Positions 1-7,183 of a stretch of 20,514 nucleotides of DNA are shown here, one piece after another. The notes beneath the pieces are model-generated. The model searched no databases. It was not told the origin of the DNA and worked only from the letters and a program-made list of their open reading frames with translations. Source of the stretch: Akkermansiaceae bacterium (GTDB lineage: Bacteria > Verrucomicrobiota > Verrucomicrobiia > Verrucomicrobiales > Akkermansiaceae). The position numbers were made by a program, and so were the translations under genes. The stretch is taken from NCBI GenBank assembly GCA_023301645.1, contig JALZUH010000227.1, positions 1-20,514 of the forward strand, read 5' to 3'. Positions within the stretch are counted from its first letter, which is position 1. Each line of letters starts with the position of its first letter.

Positions 1-1
1 A

Positions 2-529
2 GCAGATGACGAAAAGGTGATGATTCAGGAAATAGAGCTCATTGGAAAAGTCGAGCTAGTCACTCATCGACCCGGCATCGTGAAGTGGTATATCACTTCG
101 AAAGTAATTCTCTACGACAGAAATCAAAAAGTCATAGGCCTCGCTGGAATCACCCGCCCATCCCTAGCGCACCAGCACTCTAGTCATAGTGGCCCCATGT
201 CCTCACTCAACAGGGCAGTAGATTACATCTACCAGAACACAGAGCGCGCTATATCTGTCGACATGATCGCCGACGCCTGCAGCCTGTCAATTAGCACGCT
301 AGAGCGAAATTTCAAAAAATACATTAACTGTAGCCCAGGCAAGTTCGTTACCCAAGTGAAGATCTCTCGCGCTTGTGAACTCTTAGCCGAACCATCCTAC
401 TCCATTAACGAAGTAGGCTACAACCTAGCATACTCAGAGCCAGCTGTGTTCACACGCGTCTTCAAGCGGGAAATGAACATCACACCAAGCGCTTACAGAA
501 AATCCCTTACTAATTACCATCATGACTAA
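2..529 (+). CDS. AraC-family transcriptional regulator with PAS-like sensor, 5' truncated by window edge
   Basis: The reading frame is open to the left edge, so the N-terminus lies outside the window; the first in-window start (GTG at 17) is probably internal. The first ~50 visible residues look like the end of a PAS sensor domain (RPGIVKWYITSKV, then VIGLAGITRP), a form common in AraC-type regulators of Verrucomicrobia and Planctomycetes (family knowledge). From about position 200 onward comes a complete AraC DNA-binding domain with two helix-turn-helix motifs: ISVDMIADACSLSISTLERNF, and a second with the typical EPAVFTRVFKRE and TPSAYRK signatures. The stop overlaps the start of the downstream epimerase-family gene by 8 bp, so the two are probably cotranscribed and the regulator may respond to that enzyme's sugar. 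The ligand cannot be told. Confidence 0.85.
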   Translation, partial: ADDEKVMIQEIELIGKVELVTHRPGIVKWYITSKVILYDRNQKVIGLAGITRPSLAHQHSSHSGPMSSLNRAVDYIYQNTERAISVDMIADACSLSISTLERNFKKYINCSPGKFVTQVKISRACELLAEPSYSINEVGYNLAYSEPAVFTRVFKREMNITPSAYRKSLTNYHHD

Positions 530-1376
530 TCAAAACGAAATCTACATGAACATGCACCTCTGGAGCGTTGATATCCAGCCAGAGCATTTCCCCGTTATCG
601 AGCAGCTGAAAAGCATTGGTTACGACGGCATCGAATTCTTCCTCGGCAGCGAAAGCCGCGACTCCTACCAGAAGCTTGGAGCATTCGCTCGCGAGCAAGG
701 TCTCAAAGTGATTTCTGTGGTCGGAGCTGAGCCTGAGGTCAACGCCGTCTCACCAGATGCAGCGACTCGCAAAAAAGCACTCCAGTGGATCAAAGATCGT
801 ATCGATGATGTCGACTCAGCAGGCGGCACCAACCTCGGCGGCCCATTCCACTCTGTGTTTAATCACTTCACGGGAATGCCCGTAACAAAAGAAGAAATCT
901 CATACTCTGTCGAGTTCCTCCAAGAAGCTGGTGAATATGCCAAAGGCAAAAACATCACCCTTACACCTGAATTCCTCAATCGCTATGAAACTTACTTCGG
1001 TAACACCATGGCGCAGCTACACAGCTTACTATCACAGGTAAACCACTCAAACGTGCTCGGCATGTTTGACACCTACCACGCTAACATTGAAGAGAAGTCT
1101 CAAGAAGAAGCCATCCGCGCTATCGCCCCTTACCTATCGCACGTTCATATTTCAGAAAACGATCGTGGCACTCCGGGTAGAGGACACATTGACTTTGACA
1201 CTGTTTTCAAAACCCTCAAAGACGTAAACTTCACTGGCACATACGCAATTGAAGCATTCAACCGCGACAATGAAGTCTTTGCCAACGCCGTCAAAGTCTG
1301 GCGTGATTTCTCACCTGTAGAGGAAATTATCACCGAAGGATACCAGATCATCAAAAATGCTCTGCAGAAATCCTAG
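522..1376 (+). CDS. Sugar phosphate isomerase/epimerase family protein, D-tagatose/D-psicose 3-epimerase-like
   Basis: This is a 284-residue xylose-isomerase-like TIM barrel of the AP-endonuclease-2 superfamily. The four expected metal ligands are visible: E150 (LTPEFLNR), D183 with H186 (FDTYHANIEE), H209 (HVHISEND) and E244 (YAIEAF). Their spacing matches the E/D/H/E set of bacterial ketose 3-epimerases, and the stretch FDTYHANIEEKS closely resembles that family. The likely reaction is C3 epimerisation of a free ketose using a divalent metal, in the cytoplasm; the exact substrate is not predictable and a related isomerase activity is possible. The ATG lies inside the last codons of the upstream AraC-type regulator gene (8-bp overlap), which suggests translational coupling and a regulator-enzyme pair. 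No signal peptide is present. Confidence 0.85.
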   Translation: MTNQNEIYMNMHLWSVDIQPEHFPVIEQLKSIGYDGIEFFLGSESRDSYQKLGAFAREQGLKVISVVGAEPEVNAVSPDAATRKKALQWIKDRIDDVDSAGGTNLGGPFHSVFNHFTGMPVTKEEISYSVEFLQEAGEYAKGKNITLTPEFLNRYETYFGNTMAQLHSLLSQVNHSNVLGMFDTYHANIEEKSQEEAIRAIAPYLSHVHISENDRGTPGRGHIDFDTVFKTLKDVNFTGTYAIEAFNRDNEVFANAVKVWRDFSPVEEIITEGYQIIKNALQKS

Positions 1377-1409
1377 AATCATTCATCCAGTATGAATAAA
1401 TCCTAGAAT
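1368..1409 (+). repeat. 12-bp direct repeat spanning the stop codon of the epimerase gene
   Basis: The sequence aaatcctagaat occurs at 1368-1379, where its TAG is the stop codon of the epimerase-family gene, and again at 1398-1409. The copies are separated by 18 bp. Comparable duplications lie over two other stop codons in this window (4595-4625 and 19647-19667). Confidence 0.7.
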
Positions 1410-1448
1410 GAACTTGTGAGCCATGGTTTATCCATAGACTATTTGGCC

Positions 1449-3641
1449 ATGCAAACACAGGATCGACCTAAGATAACTAATCTCACACTTCGAGACGGCC
1501 AGCAATCCACGCTAGACTCAGCGGATTGGGTATTTCACCCACGTGATTTTGCAAAAATCATCACTGACTCTATCCAAGCAGGCTTCTCGGGTGCTGAGAT
1601 AGCGGGCGGGCAAAGCTTTCAAATCGCCATCAGCCTAGGGTATAACCCGTTCATGATCCTCGGGGCGGTAAGCCACGCATTAAAAGGACAGGACTTCGAC
1701 CTCCAAATGCTCTTCCGTGGTGCCAATGCACTAGGATTTCGACACTACGATAAAGACCTCCTCGAAGTCACTCTGAAGGAATTCATCCGCAGTGGCATCA
1801 CCAAAATACGCTGCTTCGACGCGCTCAATGACATCGAAAATCTAGAACTCCCCGACTCCATCAAGCATGCCGAAGGAGTCACTCTCGAAGGAGCTATCTG
1901 CTTCACCCACTACAGTGATGCACCAGATCGCTACACCGACGAATATTACTGTAAATACGCACAAGTCCTCATAGAAGCAGGCTACAGTGCCATCGCCATC
2001 AAGGACATGTCTGGCCAGCTCACCGACAAGCGCGTGCAGACACTTGTCCCCGCCCTACTAAAGGTTCTACGCCCCGCAGGAATCCCCCTCACACTTCACT
2101 GCCACTCGACGAACGAAACCACCTCGAAGGCAGCTCTCGCCATGGCCGTAGAATGCGGCATCGACGGTATAGAAACCTGTGAAGGTGTCCTCTCTGGAGG
2201 CTCCTCACACCAGAAGCTAGAGATAGTAGCTCCCTCTCTCATTACCGATCAAGAAGCCTACGACAAGCTCCAGAAACGAACTCAATCTCTATGGGGGCAC
2301 GCACCCGAGCGTCGAGACCACCAGATTGCATCCGAGCTCAAAGAACGCCTTTGTAAGGCAGGAGTTCCCGGAGGTGCTATGCCATTTGTCATCAGAGACC
2401 TTGAGCAACAGCAGGCGACCATCCGTGCTAAGCACCACGCCTCTCACCCTAATGCCCCACTTCAGAGCAATGACTTCGCCGCCATTATCGACCTCTTCAT
2501 CTACGAGCTAAAGCGCGTCTGCCAAGATGCAGCTATGCCACTACTCGTGACCCCAACAGCTGACATTTGCTGTAAGCAAGCCATTGCAAACCTCGCCCTA
2601 GGAGCTAATCCACATGGAGATACCCTCGCCGAGCGCTACCTCAACAACAGCGGACAGCCTAACCCTGACAACCGCTTTGCCAAGCTCATCCTCGGCTACT
2701 ACGGCGAGCTCAAAGCCTATGACCAAGAAAGCTCGGTGCATACCGTAGCCCCAGAGATCATTCGATTCTTCGAAAATAATAATGCCATGCAGCTCAAGCA
2801 AACCAAGCTGCACCCCTCAAAAAGCGCAGGCGGTTCAGACCTACGCGAAGCCCAAAAGGCAGCATGGCAGCTCATCCAGAAGCTAGGCTCACGTGCACTA
2901 TCCTTCGCCAGCTTCGATCAGCTCACTATCCTCTACGCACTCAAGCCCGCCGGCATGAAGTATCAAGAAGATCCTATCAGCCAGTCTTTGGAGAAATACC
3001 TCAAGCGCGCTGAAGCAGCTCGTATCGACGGACGCGGACGCACCTTCCCTGAGTATGAAACACTGATGCAGCCCATCCTTGCCTACCTCGGTGCTATCTT
3101 CATAGTCGATGATCAGCTCAAAGCTCGCGACATCCCCCAAATAAAGCTCGAAAAACTTGGTGAACACTTCAGCAAGCACCTCTTCGACATCTACATCGAC
3201 CTCCCCATATGGTCCCGAGTCACCGAGCTTCAGAATCACCTCTCCAAGCTACTTTCCTCCGCTCACGTCAGTGCCGACCTACTTACCGCAGTGGAAAATG
3301 TCAGCGACAGTCTGAAAGGACTCGATGCCCGACCAGTCCTAGGGAAAAAAGAGCAGTTCGAAAGCGCCCTCGAGAAATTTAGCCAACTAACTATTGCCGA
3401 TTTATTTAACAGCCTAGCACTGGTCAATAGCTTCAGTAATCACATTGCCAAATACGCGACCAACCCAGAAACATTCTCCGAGCGTGGACTCAGCATACAG
3501 GACCTAGCTGAATTCACCACACTCCAGAAGGAAGGCGAGGAATCCAGCCCGTGGGAAAACCGCATCAGACAAAACCTCATCGGCAAAAACCTCCGACTAG
3601 AAGCCGACTTCCAAGAGCGCGTCGCCAAATGGCGCATGTAA
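1449..3641 (+). CDS. Biotin-dependent carboxyltransferase (transcarboxylase 5S / OadA / PycB type) without biotinyl domain
   Basis: The 730-residue protein begins with an HMGL-like TIM barrel typical of pyruvate/oxaloacetate carboxyltransferases. Visible motifs are TLRDGQQS (metal Asp16), LQMLFRGANALGFRHY (Arg90), AIKDMSGQ (Lys185, carbamylated metal-ligand lysine in the family) and LHCHST (His217, His219). HCHST matches transcarboxylase 5S rather than the HTHDT common in pyruvate carboxylase. A conserved carboxylase region follows (VPGGAM; LVTPTADICCKQA; LGYYGELKA) to about residue 425. The last ~260 residues are helix-rich and unrecognised, and no biotin-accepting MKM motif is present, so biotin must come from a separate protein not encoded here. 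Expected role: carboxyl transfer between biotin and pyruvate/oxaloacetate. ATG at 1449 is chosen because it gives a short leader before the barrel; GTG at 1416 would add 11 residues. No biotin carboxylase is nearby. Confidence 0.8.
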   Translation: MQTQDRPKITNLTLRDGQQSTLDSADWVFHPRDFAKIITDSIQAGFSGAEIAGGQSFQIAISLGYNPFMILGAVSHALKGQDFDLQMLFRGANALGFRHYDKDLLEVTLKEFIRSGITKIRCFDALNDIENLELPDSIKHAEGVTLEGAICFTHYSDAPDRYTDEYYCKYAQVLIEAGYSAIAIKDMSGQLTDKRVQTLVPALLKVLRPAGIPLTLHCHSTNETTSKAALAMAVECGIDGIETCEGVLSGGSSHQKLEIVAPSLITDQEAYDKLQKRTQSLWGHAPERRDHQIASELKERLCKAGVPGGAMPFVIRDLEQQQATIRAKHHASHPNAPLQSNDFAAIIDLFIYELKRVCQDAAMPLLVTPTADICCKQAIANLALGANPHGDTLAERYLNNSGQPNPDNRFAKLILGYYGELKAYDQESSVHTVAPEIIRFFENNNAMQLKQTKLHPSKSAGGSDLREAQKAAWQLIQKLGSRALSFASFDQLTILYALKPAGMKYQEDPISQSLEKYLKRAEAARIDGRGRTFPEYETLMQPILAYLGAIFIVDDQLKARDIPQIKLEKLGEHFSKHLFDIYIDLPIWSRVTELQNHLSKLLSSAHVSADLLTAVENVSDSLKGLDARPVLGKKEQFESALEKFSQLTIADLFNSLALVNSFSNHIAKYATNPETFSERGLSIQDLAEFTTLQKEGEESSPWENRIRQNLIGKNLRLEADFQERVAKWRM

Positions 3642-3695
3642 AGGAATAGCTCAATTAACTCCCCCCCCACCCTAAGCTCCTCACTCTGCGCGCCC

Positions 3696-4610
3696 ATGTC
3701 CTCCATCCTCAAGTCCCTCAAACTCCTCTCTGACCCCACAAGAATCCGTATTCTACTACTCCTAGCAGAAGAAGACCTCAATGTCGCCGAGCTACAGGAA
3801 ATACTGGGCATGGGACAGAGTCGGATCTCGACGCAGCTTCTTCAACTCAGACAGGAAGAGCTCGTCACCAGCTCGCGCTCGGGTAAAAACAACGTCTACA
3901 CCATATCCACCTCTGAGGTCCTGCTCCAAGTAGCCCGCCAAGCAGCCACCGAGATCCCCGAAGTCTCCGCTGACCTAAAAACCCTCAAGCACATCTTAAG
4001 AAAACGCCGTGACACCACCCGAGCCTACTTCGACACCCTCGCGGGTAAATTTGGCAAAAGCTACGTCCCCGGCCGATCATGGAAATCACTAGCGGAAGCC
4101 ATGCTCAAGGTGATGAACTATAAAGTCGTCGCCGACCTCGGAGCTGGTGAAGGAACCCTCTCTCAGCTCCTCGCACCTCGAGCAGAACAAGTCATCGCCA
4201 TTGATAACTCACCCAAGATGGTCGCATTTGGAACTAGTCTAGCCAATGAAAACGGACTCGACAATCTAGAATACCGACTCGGAGACCTCGAATCTCCACC
4301 CATCGATGACAACTCCGTCGACCTAGCTATCTTTTCCCAAGCCCTACACCATGCAGAGCGTCCAGATCGAGCCCTAGCCGCTGCCCACAAGCTACTCGCA
4401 CCCAATGGTAAGATCATCATCCTCGACCTGCTCCAGCATAGCTTCGATCAAGCCCGTGACCTCTATGCTGACACTTGGCTAGGCTTTTCAGAAGTAGAAA
4501 TCTACCAAATGATGAGCGAGGCAGGCTTTAATCATATCGAGACTACCATCGTCGATAAAGAATCAGAAGCCCCCCACTTCCAGACCTTACTCGCCACGGC
4601 TGAGAAATAA
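3696..4610 (+). CDS. ArsR-type winged-helix regulator fused to a class I SAM-dependent methyltransferase
   Basis: Residues ~5-75 form an ArsR/SmtB winged helix (KLLSDPTRIRILLLL, then MGQSRISTQLLQLRQEELV and a beta-wing ending in VYTI). Residues ~110-300 form a Rossmann methyltransferase with motif I VADLGAGEGTLS (from 145), acidic residue D170 at the end of strand 2, QALHHAERP, and an LAPNGKIIILD strand. The 304-residue protein appears to contain no cysteine, so it cannot use the thiolate metal sites of arsenic or cadmium sensors. ArsR-methyltransferase fusions are known in other bacteria, some tied to SAM/methionine-cycle control; sensing of SAM or S-adenosylhomocysteine is therefore a reasonable inference, not shown here. 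It starts 54 bp after the carboxyltransferase gene, past a run of eight C. Confidence 0.85.
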   Translation: MSSILKSLKLLSDPTRIRILLLLAEEDLNVAELQEILGMGQSRISTQLLQLRQEELVTSSRSGKNNVYTISTSEVLLQVARQAATEIPEVSADLKTLKHILRKRRDTTRAYFDTLAGKFGKSYVPGRSWKSLAEAMLKVMNYKVVADLGAGEGTLSQLLAPRAEQVIAIDNSPKMVAFGTSLANENGLDNLEYRLGDLESPPIDDNSVDLAIFSQALHHAERPDRALAAAHKLLAPNGKIIILDLLQHSFDQARDLYADTWLGFSEVEIYQMMSEAGFNHIETTIVDKESEAPHFQTLLATAEK

Positions 4611-4625
4611 CACGGCTGAGAAATA
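4595..4625 (+). repeat. 16-bp tandem duplication across the stop codon of the ArsR-methyltransferase gene
   Basis: The 15-mer cacggctgagaaata is present at 4595-4609 and 4611-4625, a period of 16 bp. The first copy contributes the gene's last codons and runs into the TAA at 4608-4610. The second copy lies entirely in the short space before the next gene and carries an in-frame TGA as a back-up stop. Confidence 0.85.
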
Positions 4626-4677
4626 GCACAGCTCTACGGTGAGCTCACTAGCTCCTACGCCCCAATCATATCGCCTC

Positions 4678-5610
4678 ATGCGCCTAGCCCACATCGCACT
4701 CATACTCATACCGGTTTCATTAGGCATGCTCTCCTGCGCCCCTGTCACTCGAGTCCATAAGCCGCCTCAAGTTACTACTCCAGCACAAGCACCTCTCATC
4801 TCCGCGACTAGAGTAACTCCAGCAACTAGCTCACATACTGCTACCACCACGCCAGCTGAGATAAAGCCACCTGCCGCACCATCTCCCATCCCTGCCACAC
4901 CAGAGTCACACATCTCACAGCAAGAGATAAACCCCAGCTACCGACAGCTCAGGGTCAATGGCATCACACTCTCTCTGGTTAGCTTCGATGACAGATATCA
5001 CAGCCTCGAAGTAGCTGATCAAGTCAATGGCCCCGGTAGCCAGTGGAGCCATGCCAAAGCCGCCGCCAATAGCCGCAATGCCCTAGCTGCGATCAATGCA
5101 GGCTTCTTCACCCCTGAAGGTAAACCCCTAGGACTCGTCATTGAAAACGGCAGCCACAGAGGCAGCCTCAATTCATCATCACTAGGCGCGGGCATGATCT
5201 ACTTTAGTAGCCAAGGCTCATCTATTTTTAGAAAATCAAAATACGCTCTCATCAAAGGCAGCACAGCGGGCACGGCAAACAACCTCATTCAAACCGGCCC
5301 CATGCTTGCTGAAAACAATCGCACTATCGCAGGACTCTCAAAAAACAATACTCGCCACCGCAGCTTTATCGCGTGGGATAATAAGCACCACTGGATCATT
5401 GGTTACGCCAGCCCCTGCTCACTAGATGAACTCTCCTCTGCCATAGCCGGTAAAAAGCTAGCAGGAGTCCAGACACACACTGCCATCAATCTAGACGGAG
5501 GCAGATCATCAGACCTCTGGGTAAGTGGCCAAATCCACCCAGGCACAAAAAACCACCGCACCTTCATTAATAAAGTCGTCAGAAACTACCTCCTCCTCGT
5601 TAAGAAGTAA
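4678..5610 (+). CDS. Lipoprotein with phosphodiester glycosidase (NAGPA-like) domain
   Basis: With the ATG at 4678 the 310-residue product starts with a lipoprotein signal (MRLAHIALILIPVSLGMLSC, lipid-modified Cys20); a GTG at 4639 would give a less typical start. Residues ~21-85 are a Pro/Thr/Ala-rich linker. Residues ~88-310 carry the marks of the phosphodiester glycosidase / exopolysaccharide-biosynthesis domain (PF09992): AAINAGFFTPEGKPLG (from 137), LIQTGPML (203-210) and AINLDGGRSSDLW (269-281). Relatives remove GlcNAc from phosphodiester-linked GlcNAc-phosphate in lysosomal uncovering enzyme and act on surface or teichoic-acid-type glycans in bacteria. Here the protein would sit on a periplasm-facing or outer membrane leaflet. 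The substrate is unknown. It follows the ArsR-methyltransferase gene by 67 bp and may be cotranscribed. Confidence 0.85.
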   Translation: MRLAHIALILIPVSLGMLSCAPVTRVHKPPQVTTPAQAPLISATRVTPATSSHTATTTPAEIKPPAAPSPIPATPESHISQQEINPSYRQLRVNGITLSLVSFDDRYHSLEVADQVNGPGSQWSHAKAAANSRNALAAINAGFFTPEGKPLGLVIENGSHRGSLNSSSLGAGMIYFSSQGSSIFRKSKYALIKGSTAGTANNLIQTGPMLAENNRTIAGLSKNNTRHRSFIAWDNKHHWIIGYASPCSLDELSSAIAGKKLAGVQTHTAINLDGGRSSDLWVSGQIHPGTKNHRTFINKVVRNYLLLVKK

Positions 5611-5622
5611 TACCGACCTCCC

Positions 5623-5651
5623 CAGAGCCCCTGCGAGTAGGACTCGCTCTG
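5623..5651 (+). other. Inverted repeat downstream of the NAGPA lipoprotein gene
   Basis: A perfect 6-bp stem gcgagt/actcgc with loop agg (5633-5647) is extended by an outer caga/tctg pairing with a bulge on the left arm. It begins 12 bp after the stop codon. No T-run follows, so it is at best a weak or factor-dependent terminator or an mRNA 3' end stabiliser. Confidence 0.4.
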
Positions 5652-5751
5652 AAAACTTTCAGCCTCAGTATTTCATCACAAACAGAGCCCTTGCACTCTC
5701 GTATAAAAAAGGCTAAACACCCCTCCCTCTAAGTAACGTCATCTTTCACCC

Positions 5752-7053
5752 ATGGATAACCAACAACAATACACCCCCTCTCCTAATGCTACTGCAGAAG
5801 CGAACGCTCACTTACAGGCCAATAACTACGCGGCTCAAGTGGCGCCTGCACCAGCAGTAAAGTCCAGTCAGGCAACAACGGCTCTCGTTGCAGTCATCGT
5901 CGTCCTGCTCGTCGTCATGCTACTCCTCTCCATGAATGGCAAACTCGCCATCGGCCCATCAGCAGCAAGCGAACCATCCACCTTCTCAGCTGCTTCAGCC
6001 CAAAATCAAGACCTCCGTGCTAAACTCAATGCCGAGCGTGCACGCCAAGGGCTCCCACCACTTCCAGAAGACGCACAAAGTGCCACTCTCACAGCAGAGC
6101 GCATTCAGCGTGATGCCACAGCCCTAGTCACTCTCAGCCATCAGTGGAAAACTGAGCTTGATAATAAAGACAGCATTATCGGAGGTCTGCAGACAGAGCT
6201 CAAGTCACGCGACGGCATCGCCTCTAGTCTCTATAAGCAAATCGCAGAACTCCAAGGTCAAGTGGCAGAAGCAGGTAATTCCTCTCAGCAACTCCTCAGT
6301 ATTAGTGAGCAGCTTAAGCTCGCAAACAGCCAAATTGAAAACTACCGCCAGCAGCTCGTTGAGCTCCAAGGTCGCCCAAGCAATGACGAGCTTACCCTAC
6401 TGCGCAACCAGCTTACTCAAAACATGGATCAGCGTAACCAGCTCCAACTCCAGCTCGACGAACTACGCTCCCGTGCAAATAATCAGGTCAATAGCAGTGA
6501 GCTCACAGAACTCCAAGCAGAGCTCGCCACAATACGCCCACAGTATGATAGCCAGCGCTATGAAATCCAGAAGCTACGCGCTCTACTCAATAAGGACAGA
6601 CTCTACGCCGAGTCAGCAAACGACCTCCCCCCTGAAGCCGCTCAGCTCCTCACCAAGCTACAGACACTCGAAGAGGCAAATGACTCTCAGCTACTTGCCG
6701 CCTACCAAAGCATCGGCACTAACCTCAATGCCCAAGTTGTCCACAGTCAGGGCTTTAGCACAGGATCATCACAGATCACCTTTGATCGTGAAAAAGTCAT
6801 CCAAGACGTGCTATCACAGCGCCGTAATAACAGCTCCTACTTTCTCGTCGTAGGCTACGCGTCACAATCAGGCGGAGCTGAGAACAACCGCAAGCTCTCT
6901 GCCAAACGCGCTACCACAGTGGCATCCATCGTCGACACACTCAAAGCTGACAACCAAAGCGTAAAAGCCGTCTATCTCGGAGAAACAGCCCGTTTCTCAG
7001 ACTCACAGGAGTCACCTAACCAGATCTGCGAAGTCTGGGAAATTAAAAGGTAA
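5752..7053 (+). CDS. Membrane-anchored coiled-coil protein with C-terminal OmpA-like domain
   Basis: The 433-residue product has a Gln/Asn/Ala-rich cytoplasmic N-terminus (1-43), a single membrane helix (TTALVAVIVVLLVVMLLLSM, ~43-61), a Glu/Gln/Leu-rich coiled-coil region (~115-285) and an OmpA/MotB-like domain (~325-433) with ITFDREKV, VVGYASQSGG, NNRKLSAKRATTV and a NQICEVWEI ending. The likely place is the inner membrane with a long periplasmic rod reaching toward the cell wall. The aspartate of the usual GHTD peptidoglycan-binding motif is replaced by Ser371 (GYAS), while the partner arginine 15 residues on (R386) is kept, so classical diaminopimelate binding may be weakened. The gene appears to stand alone, between a hairpin upstream and a strong terminator downstream. 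Its function beyond envelope anchoring is not recognisable. Confidence 0.8.
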   Translation: MDNQQQYTPSPNATAEANAHLQANNYAAQVAPAPAVKSSQATTALVAVIVVLLVVMLLLSMNGKLAIGPSAASEPSTFSAASAQNQDLRAKLNAERARQGLPPLPEDAQSATLTAERIQRDATALVTLSHQWKTELDNKDSIIGGLQTELKSRDGIASSLYKQIAELQGQVAEAGNSSQQLLSISEQLKLANSQIENYRQQLVELQGRPSNDELTLLRNQLTQNMDQRNQLQLQLDELRSRANNQVNSSELTELQAELATIRPQYDSQRYEIQKLRALLNKDRLYAESANDLPPEAAQLLTKLQTLEEANDSQLLAAYQSIGTNLNAQVVHSQGFSTGSSQITFDREKVIQDVLSQRRNNSSYFLVVGYASQSGGAENNRKLSAKRATTVASIVDTLKADNQSVKAVYLGETARFSDSQESPNQICEVWEIKR

Positions 7054-7059
7054 GTCCCA

Positions 7060-7078
7060 AAAGCTCAACAAGAGCTTT
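7060..7078 (+). other. Small hairpin after the OmpA-like gene
   Basis: aaagctc (7060-7066) pairs perfectly with gagcttt (7072-7078) around the loop aacaa, 6 bp after the stop codon. It is not followed by a T-run. It lies upstream of the main terminator and may only contribute to 3' end structure. Confidence 0.35.
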
Positions 7079-7116
7079 GTAAGGAATACAGCTGAGTCCA
7101 TCATCAGCTCAGGCAC

Positions 7117-7149
7117 AAAAAAACCTCAGTGCAATCACTGAGGTTTTTT
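7117..7149. terminator. Bidirectional intrinsic terminator between OmpA-like gene and folD
   Basis: A perfect 8-bp stem cctcagtg/cactgagg with loop caat is flanked by seven A on the left and six T on the right. It can therefore end transcription of the + strand OmpA-like gene and of the - strand folD operon. Confidence 0.93.
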
Positions 7150-7183
7150 AAATAGCTCATAGTCAAAAGACTACTCATACTCG

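Noticed and set aside
3661..3668. Run of eight C before the ArsR-methyltransferase gene, possible phase-variable tract
   Set aside because: It is short, lies outside any coding frame and is not placed between clear promoter elements; no evidence of switching.
3440..3811. A 123-codon open frame on the - strand across the end of the carboxyltransferase and start of the ArsR-fusion gene
   Set aside because: It lies antisense to two well-supported genes, has a low-complexity Ser/Arg-rich composition and no recognisable domain; it is a coding shadow.
3696..4610. Arsenic-resistance regulator and operon
   Set aside because: The ArsR-type domain has no cysteine metal site and no ars transporter or reductase gene is nearby.
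5936..6853. Overlapping + strand open frames inside the OmpA-like gene
   Set aside because: They are Ser/Thr/Gln-rich out-of-frame readings of the coiled-coil region with no start context or domain.
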